NCBI GenBank assembly: GCA_905221115.1
Contig: CAJNBX010000022.1
Coordinates: 1-18,931, forward strand
Direction of reading: 5' to 3'
DNA length: 18,931 nucleotides
Origin: a bacterium
Lineage (GTDB): Bacteria; Bacillota; Bacilli; Lactobacillales; Streptococcaceae
The notes beneath the pieces were generated by a model. That model saw only the letters and a list, made by a program, of their open reading frames with translations, had not been told where the DNA came from and searched no databases. The position numbers and the translations under genes were made by a program. Position 1 is the stretch's first letter. Each line of letters opens with the position of its first letter. Shown in pieces: positions 13,577 to 18,931 of this stretch.

Positions 13577-16500
13577 TTATTTATAAATAGATTCTCTGAA
13601 ATCATCTGTGCTACGTAGGTAGGCATTATAGATTTTCTGTTTCAGTAAGTGAACCCAACTTGATGGAACATTTTCTGTTGCACGTTTAAGATTTTTAACA
13701 TCTTGTGCTACTGCCGCATCAATTAAAGCTTGCATTTCTTGTGCTGATGAAATGGTTACTTCTTTTGTGCTGTTCGGCTTATCGAGTTCATATTGAATAG
13801 TAATTGGCTTCAAGTTTGCCTGTTTATTGATACGTTGATTGAACATATCTTTTTTGAATTCTACCCAGTTTGTATAGTGATTATCAAATACTTTTCTCAA
13901 TACTAAACTATCTGTAACTAAAGCAACATCTCGTTTGTACCAACTTGAATATGTTTTACTTCCTTCTGCAAGTGCATCTGCTCCGTATTGGTTAGAAACA
14001 TACGGCAGGAATCCTTTGTGATATCCTTTTTCCGCATATAATTCAAATGCTGTTTTTCTAAACATGACATCCCCTGGTGCACCGTTTGGATTGCTTAGTC
14101 CTGCATAGATAGGTGAGAACATACTTATTGTGTAATATCCGTTTCTTCCGTATTGAGCTTCATTTTGATAAGCACGTCTATTGATGATGTCATTTTCGAT
14201 TAATGAGTCTAACGTTTTTAATCTTGCTACTTCTTCATCGGTTAATGGACGAACCTTGTTTCCTGCGTGTGTATCCTTGTTATATCTATCATCACGCACA
14301 TAGTAGTTCTCTATTTTTCTAAACCATTGTTTCTTAACCGTGTCAGATTGAGTTAATACTGCCTTGGCTTCCATCGCATCAAGCGTGTATAGCACATCAT
14401 ACATTCCGTGTAAGTAGTGTTGAATTTCTTCTTCAGAAGTGAATCTTGCTGTTGGATCGTATGTGTGCAAACGAGTTCTTGAGTCTTTATCTCCTTTAAA
14501 GATTGTGTTTAATACTATTGCATCTTTATCTACACTGTCTGCTGATTGAAGTAGTCCTAGTGCATATAGTTCTGCTCCCAGTCCTTCACGTCGCTCGTTT
14601 CCTTCGAAGTAGACTCTTCCATCTGAGTTATGCACCATCTCATGACTATAAACCGATGTTCCATATTGGTCTAACAGTCTATCACTTACAAAGTAGGCCT
14701 CTACTCCTGTTGCATAAGCTCCTGCATTCGGTCTTGGTGTATGGTATTTACCTGCTGGTCCGAAGAAACTATAGATAGAGTCTATGTTTTTGTCTGATAA
14801 TGTTGCCCAGTAGCCTCTACCATTTGTATCTTTTACCTCAAATGCATCTGTTACCGGCACTGCACGGTATAATCTTTCTTTAAATTCTGGTGCTAGAACT
14901 TTATACCAGATATCATAATGATCTCTTTGCCATTTTGCAGATTGATCTACTTTTCCACGAACATATTGTTTCAAGGCATCTCCTGAGAGAATCGCTCCAT
15001 CAGCTCCTCTGTCTCGATAACGTTCATAGCTACCGAAGGCTAATGTTGATAGCGTAGATATTGCATACAGACTTTCTTCTTTCATCGTTAATAGTGGCAG
15101 CAACATACTCTTATATCCCCAACTTGGTGCTGATATTCTATCATATACTCCTATTGAGTATTTCTTATCAGCCGTTGGTGATACTTGTTTTTCACGAACT
15201 TCTTCTATATCTGATGTCGCCTCTACTATGTAGGCTTTTGTATTGTCTTTCAACCACTGGTTATTGGTTTTGTTTGGTAAGAATAGTTTTCTATAGGCTT
15301 CTACGAAGTCAAAGACTGAATCTTCTCCCTTAAGTGGTGCAAGTGTGCTCGCATATAGCCCTGTCGTATTTGGTCCTCGTAGGTTTTCTAGTCCGCTATT
15401 TCCTAAAGCGATGATAGTGTCTAGCGTTGAAGCTTCATTATTTCCGTTAAAGTCAAATTTGTACACTGATAAATCTTTTGTATTCAGACTATCATAATTA
15501 ATATTGTACCAACGGTTCATGTAAGTAAGCCCCAGCATGAAGGCTTCTTTGTTATGTTTGATTTTCTCACTTACATACTCAACTACACCATCTCCCGTAG
15601 TGTTGATGGATTTATCCATCGCTAATACTTTTCTTAAGTGCTCTCCAATATTAGCTCTAACTTCCTCAAATTCTCTATCTAAGTATAAGTTATCTAATGC
15701 TGCATCGTCTGCCGCTCCTAGTACTTTCTTAGTCGCTTCTGAGCTGAATGTTACATTCTGCAAGTCGCTTAGTACATTATTCGTTATCGCTGTATAATCT
15801 GAGACAAATTCTTCTGGTGTGAATATGTATCCTTTGTCTGCGACATTGTATTCGACTACTTGGCTGTTTGCGAAGTTTTCTTTGAATGTTACATCTAAGT
15901 ACTCTACCGTGTTGTCTTTGTAGTGTAACATAACTCTATTGATTGAATTTTTCTTATTATTAATATCCGTTACTACTTCATTTCCGTTCATCGGTACGAC
16001 ATCAAGCAATTCTGTTGTATAAAGTTTATCCGTTGGAGCTACTTTATTACCATAGTGAACAACTAATTCCTTGTTATAAAATGGCATTAGTTTTTCAATA
16101 TTGTTATAGGCTACTCTTCTTTCTGCTTGAGCTTTACTCAATGTTGTATAGTCAATTTCTTTTGAGTTTGCTTTTAGGTCTTGCCCCGTATCATCAAGAG
16201 TTACTGTTATTCCGTAAGAAGCAATCTTAGCATCCGCTTCTTCTTTAGTTACTTTTTGAACGAAGTTATCTTGTTTTTTGTTTTCGACAGAAGTAATAAC
16301 ATTCTTCACGTCTGCACTACCAAATTGGTCTCCTGTAGTGGCATATCCATCACCAACAATCATATTGCTGACTACATTGTCCACACGACCTCTTGGATAG
16401 GTAGATCCAACTATCCCCCCAACTCTTGGATATCCTTGTCCATTTAGGATTTTACCTGTTGTTACAGAACGTGTCACCAACGCTCCACTTTCTAGTTTAC

Positions 16501-18931
16501 CAACGATTCCTCCTGCTGTCTGGTTATTGTTGCGTGCTACTGTAGAGATTACGGCATCTACTTTCGATTTATCAACTTTGGCATTTCCACCAGTTAATTT
16601 ACCGACGATTCCTCCTGCGTAATTTGCATTGTTATCTGCGTGGTTGGCGACTAGTTTTCCGCTGAATGAGCTGTTTTCTATTCTTGTATTTGTTGCATCT
16701 ACTACTAATCCTGCAACTGATTTTCTACCTGACACTTTACCTTCTACAGCTACATTACTGATATTAGCATTATTTGCTGTTTTTGCTACTGCTGCAGCAT
16801 TTTCTTTGCTATCCACTTGTGTATTTTTTAGATCTAAATCTTTTACAGTTGCATTTTTTAATGTATCGAATAGTGGTTTTTTCAGGTCGTATATAGCATA
16901 TGCTTTACTTCCTTCTGCTCCTACTAACGTTCCTGTGAATTCTCCTGTTATGTAACTTGTTTGATTTTCTGGTAGTCCTACTTCATCAGCTGACATATCT
17001 GCAGCTAATTTATATACACCTGCTAAGTTGCTTTTCATTGCTGTTACAAGTTGTTTGAACGATGTATATACTCCTGGTTGCTCCGCTTTAGATTTTGCTA
17101 CATTGAATGTATAGTCATCTTTGTAACCTTCTGTACCTTCTTCTACAAGTTGATCAACAGCTGCCGTCACTTTATACGTTCCATCCGTATTTTCTGTAAT
17201 AGATTTTACAGGTAGGTACATTTCTTTGAAGCGATCTGATTTCACTTTTACAAAGTATTTAGCCGTATCAGTCGGTGCTTCACTTAGACTTAAATATCTA
17301 CGATAACGGTCATTTTCTTTGCCGTATAGTTCCACTGAATCAATATCTTTAATTTCTATTTTCTTATAATCTAATTGGAAAGCTTGAGTTGATGTTTCTG
17401 TGCTTTGTTCATCGTTTTCGCCTAGATTATAAGTTAAACGTGTTTTTAGTGTGTAAGGTGTGTAGTAGTTTAAACCTGATATCACCTGCTTTTTGGCAGG
17501 ATTTTCTATATCCACCTCTTTAATCAGCTGGTCACCTTGGAAAATTTGCGCTTTGGCAGAGACATACGCTGATGTAGAGTCTGTTAAGTTATAACTTACA
17601 GTTATCGATTTTTTGTTCTCAGCTTTTGTTAAGTTGGCAATTTCTACTGTAGGTTTAACTTTGACTAGTGTTCCTACTTTAACGATTTGTTTTACCGGAG
17701 GTACTTCAGTTCGTGATAGTTCTTTAGTTTCTACGACATTACCATCTACGATGTAATCCTCATATTGAATTGTACGTGTTCCTGCTTGACCTTGTCGTTC
17801 AGTTTCACGACGATTTTTCAGAAGTGTTGGATCTTGAATTTCTTCTGTTGTATAAGGAATATTTTCTGTTTCCGTTCTATTTCTTGTAGTAACTTCTAAA
17901 GCCGGAAGTTCTTCTGTTACTGCTGCTTCACCTTCATGTCCGGGTTCTTGCGTACCTTTGGTTTCTAGTGGTTTAGTATACTCTGGTGTTTCTTCGCGGA
18001 CTGCGGCTTCACCTTCGTGACCGGGCTCTTGCGTGCCTTTTGTCGCTACTGGATCAGTGTACTCTGGCAACTCCGATTGCACTGCGGCTTCGCCCTCATG
18101 ACCCGGTTCTTGCGTGCCTTTTGTCGCTACTGGATCAGTGTTCTCTGGCAACTCCGGTTGCACTACCGCTTCGCCCTCATGACCCGGTTCTTGCGTGCCT
18201 TTTGTCGCTACTGGGTCAGTGTTCTCGGGTAACTCCGGTTGCACTGCCGCTTCACCTTCATGACCCGGTTCTTGCGTGCCTTTTGTCGCTACTGGGTCAG
18301 TGTACTCTGGCAACTCCGGTTGCACTACCACTTCGCCTTCATGACCCGGTTCTTGCGTGCCTTTCGTTGCTAACGGTTCTGTGTAGGCTGGAGATTCTTC
18401 GCGGACTGCGGCTTCACCCTCATGACCCAGTTCTTGCGTACCTTTCGTTGCTAACAGTTCTGTGTAGACTGGTTCTTCTTCGCGGACTGCGGCTTCGCCC
18501 TCATGACCCGGTTCTTGCGTGCCTTTCGTTGCTAACGGTTCTGTGTAAGCTGGAGATTCTTCACGGACTGTAGCTTCGCCCTCATGACCCGGTTCTTGTG
18601 TGCCTTTTTTCTCTTCTGAAACTTTATACTCTGGTAACTCCGGTTGCGCTGCCGCTTCGCCTTCATGACCTAGTTCTTGCGTACCTTTAGTTTCGAGTGG
18701 TTTAGTATACTCTGGTGTTTCTTCGCGGACTACAGCTTCACCTTCATGTCCGGGTTCTTGCGTGCCTTTCGTCGCTACTGGGTCAGTGTTCTCGGGTAAC
18801 TCCGGTTGCACTACCGCTTCGCCCTCATGACCTGGTTCTTGCGTGCCTTTCGTTGCTAACGGTTCTGTGTAGACTGGTTCTTCCTCGCGAACTGCTGCTT
18901 CACCTTCATGTCCGGGTTCTTGCGTGCCTTT
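13577..18931 (-). CDS. M26 zinc metalloprotease of the IgA1 protease/Zmp family (N-terminus outside window)
   Basis: A partial gene with 1784 codons in the window; the frame is open to the edge, so the signal peptide and anchor are missing. From the edge come at least twelve full 27-residue repeats (KGTQEPGHEGEA core) and a partial one, then a G5 domain (about 17669-17896), GLUG motifs (AGGIVGKL, VGGIVGS; roughly 16370-16750), and the M26 catalytic region. The zinc site is HEMVH at 14630-14644, with the third ligand Glu (GAELYALG) 20 residues after the second His. IgA1 protease of S. sanguinis has the same HExxH and Glu spacing. These surface enzymes cleave host proteins such as IgA1, or other targets in ZmpB/ZmpC. 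The locus corresponds to pneumococcal zmpC, but paralogue and substrate cannot be settled here. A terminator follows the stop. Confidence 0.93.
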   Translation of the reverse strand, partial: KGTQEPGHEGEAAVREEEPVYTEPLATKGTQEPGHEGEAVVQPELPENTDPVATKGTQEPGHEGEAVVREETPEYTKPLETKGTQELGHEGEAAAQPELPEYKVSEEKKGTQEPGHEGEATVREESPAYTEPLATKGTQEPGHEGEAAVREEEPVYTELLATKGTQELGHEGEAAVREESPAYTEPLATKGTQEPGHEGEVVVQPELPEYTDPVATKGTQEPGHEGEAAVQPELPENTDPVATKGTQEPGHEGEAVVQPELPENTDPVATKGTQEPGHEGEAAVQSELPEYTDPVATKGTQEPGHEGEAAVREETPEYTKPLETKGTQEPGHEGEAAVTEELPALEVTTRNRTETENIPYTTEEIQDPTLLKNRRETERQGQAGTRTIQYEDYIVDGNVVETKELSRTEVPPVKQIVKVGTLVKVKPTVEIANLTKAENKKSITVSYNLTDSTSAYVSAKAQIFQGDQLIKEVDIENPAKKQVISGLNYYTPYTLKTRLTYNLGENDEQSTETSTQAFQLDYKKIEIKDIDSVELYGKENDRYRRYLSLSEAPTDTAKYFVKVKSDRFKEMYLPVKSITENTDGTYKVTAAVDQLVEEGTEGYKDDYTFNVAKSKAEQPGVYTSFKQLVTAMKSNLAGVYKLAADMSADEVGLPENQTSYITGEFTGTLVGAEGSKAYAIYDLKKPLFDTLKNATVKDLDLKNTQVDSKENAAAVAKTANNANISNVAVEGKVSGRKSVAGLVVDATNTRIENSSFSGKLVANHADNNANYAGGIVGKLTGGNAKVDKSKVDAVISTVARNNNQTAGGIVGKLESGALVTRSVTTGKILNGQGYPRVGGIVGSTYPRGRVDNVVSNMIVGDGYATTGDQFGSADVKNVITSVENKKQDNFVQKVTKEEADAKIASYGITVTLDDTGQDLKANSKEIDYTTLSKAQAERRVAYNNIEKLMPFYNKELVVHYGNKVAPTDKLYTTELLDVVPMNGNEVVTDINNKKNSINRVMLHYKDNTVEYLDVTFKENFANSQVVEYNVADKGYIFTPEEFVSDYTAITNNVLSDLQNVTFSSEATKKVLGAADDAALDNLYLDREFEEVRANIGEHLRKVLAMDKSINTTGDGVVEYVSEKIKHNKEAFMLGLTYMNRWYNINYDSLNTKDLSVYKFDFNGNNEASTLDTIIALGNSGLENLRGPNTTGLYASTLAPLKGEDSVFDFVEAYRKLFLPNKTNNQWLKDNTKAYIVEATSDIEEVREKQVSPTADKKYSIGVYDRISAPSWGYKSMLLPLLTMKEESLYAISTLSTLAFGSYERYRDRGADGAILSGDALKQYVRGKVDQSAKWQRDHYDIWYKVLAPEFKERLYRAVPVTDAFEVKDTNGRGYWATLSDKNIDSIYSFFGPAGKYHTPRPNAGAYATGVEAYFVSDRLLDQYGTSVYSHEMVHNSDGRVYFEGNERREGLGAELYALGLLQSADSVDKDAIVLNTIFKGDKDSRTRLHTYDPTARFTSEEEIQHYLHGMYDVLYTLDAMEAKAVLTQSDTVKKQWFRKIENYYVRDDRYNKDTHAGNKVRPLTDEEVARLKTLDSLIENDIINRRAYQNEAQYGRNGYYTISMFSPIYAGLSNPNGAPGDVMFRKTAFELYAEKGYHKGFLPYVSNQYGADALAEGSKTYSSWYKRDVALVTDSLVLRKVFDNHYTNWVEFKKDMFNQRINKQANLKPITIQYELDKPNSTKEVTISSAQEMQALIDAAVAQDVKNLKRATENVPSSWVHLLKQKIYNAYLRSTDDFRESIYK
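17891..18931 (-). repeat. 81-bp tandem coding repeats in the protease gene
   Basis: Direct repeats with an 81-bp period encode 27-residue units with a constant half (TKGTQEPGHEGEA) and a variable half. There are twelve full units plus a 24-residue partial unit in the window, and the array continues past the edge. Variable halves fall into two main classes, VREE(E/S/T)P-xYTEPLA and VQPELPE(Y/N)TDPVA. Confidence 0.95.

Noticed and set aside
17986..18573. A 195-codon plus-strand open frame across the protease repeats
   Set aside because: It is the mirror of an 81-bp tandem coding repeat. The repeat keeps any stop-free antisense frame open. It has no ribosome-binding site and reads as low-complexity Leu/Arg-rich sequence.
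17891..18931. Regular 81-bp repeats as a possible CRISPR array
   Set aside because: The repeats are contiguous and in frame with a protease gene, and the variable parts are coding variants, not unique spacers.

Overview
The window looks like chromosome of a Mitis-group Streptococcus (S. mitis, S. oralis or S. pneumoniae and close relatives). The reasons are an SSURE-repeat adhesin of the PavB type beside its TCS08-like two-component system, a BOX element, an IS200-type element of the pneumococcal kind, a huge M26 zinc metalloprotease, and a gene order I recognise from the pneumococcal pavB/trk/zmpC neighbourhood. The exact species cannot be fixed from sequence reading alone.

Layout. (1) Positions 81-1810, minus strand: sensor kinase and response regulator (hk08/rr08, SaeS/SaeR-like), overlapping by 4 nt. 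(2) 1934-4198, minus: LPxTG-anchored PavB-like adhesin with three nearly identical 149-residue SSURE repeats and an unusual Met-rich wall-proximal segment. (3) 4314-5330, minus: family 2 glycosyltransferase. (4) 5484-8340, minus: probable operon of a nucleoside phosphorylase, a KtrB/TrkH-type potassium channel subunit and its RCK partner CabP (a c-di-AMP-binding TrkA), closed by a clear terminator. (5) 8526-10793, plus: a compact three-gene sulfur-trafficking operon of rhodanese, CoA-disulfide/persulfide reductase fused to rhodanese, and rhodanese. It is driven by one promoter that overlaps a perfect 9-bp-arm palindrome of the CsoR/CstR type. (6) 10839-11860: a mobile and repeat zone with a BOX element, an IS200-like element whose transposase carries an in-frame insertion with two stops, and a long inverted repeat. 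(7) 11956-12213, minus: a CsoR-family regulator with the Cys-Asn-Cys signature of CstR, the likely repressor of the operon in (5). (8) 12363-13217, minus: a two-module VOC/glyoxalase-fold dioxygenase-like protein (CatE-like) with its own promoter and operator palindrome. (9) 13361-13474: a short relic coding segment between two terminators. (10) 13577 to the window edge, minus: an M26 IgA1-protease-family zinc metalloprotease, lacking its N-terminus in the window, with at least twelve full 27-residue tandem repeats, a G5 domain, GLUG motifs and an HExxH...E catalytic site.

How it fits together. Most genes face the cell surface or stress: adhesion and its probable regulator, host-protein cleavage, c-di-AMP-controlled potassium uptake, and a persulfide-responsive rhodanese/CoA-persulfide reductase regulon. 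The most notable point is that the predicted repressor (CstR-like) and its predicted target operon now face each other (convergent) and are separated by about 1.2 kb that is mostly a BOX element, a dead IS200 and a long inverted repeat. The functional pair is therefore easy to miss by simple adjacency.
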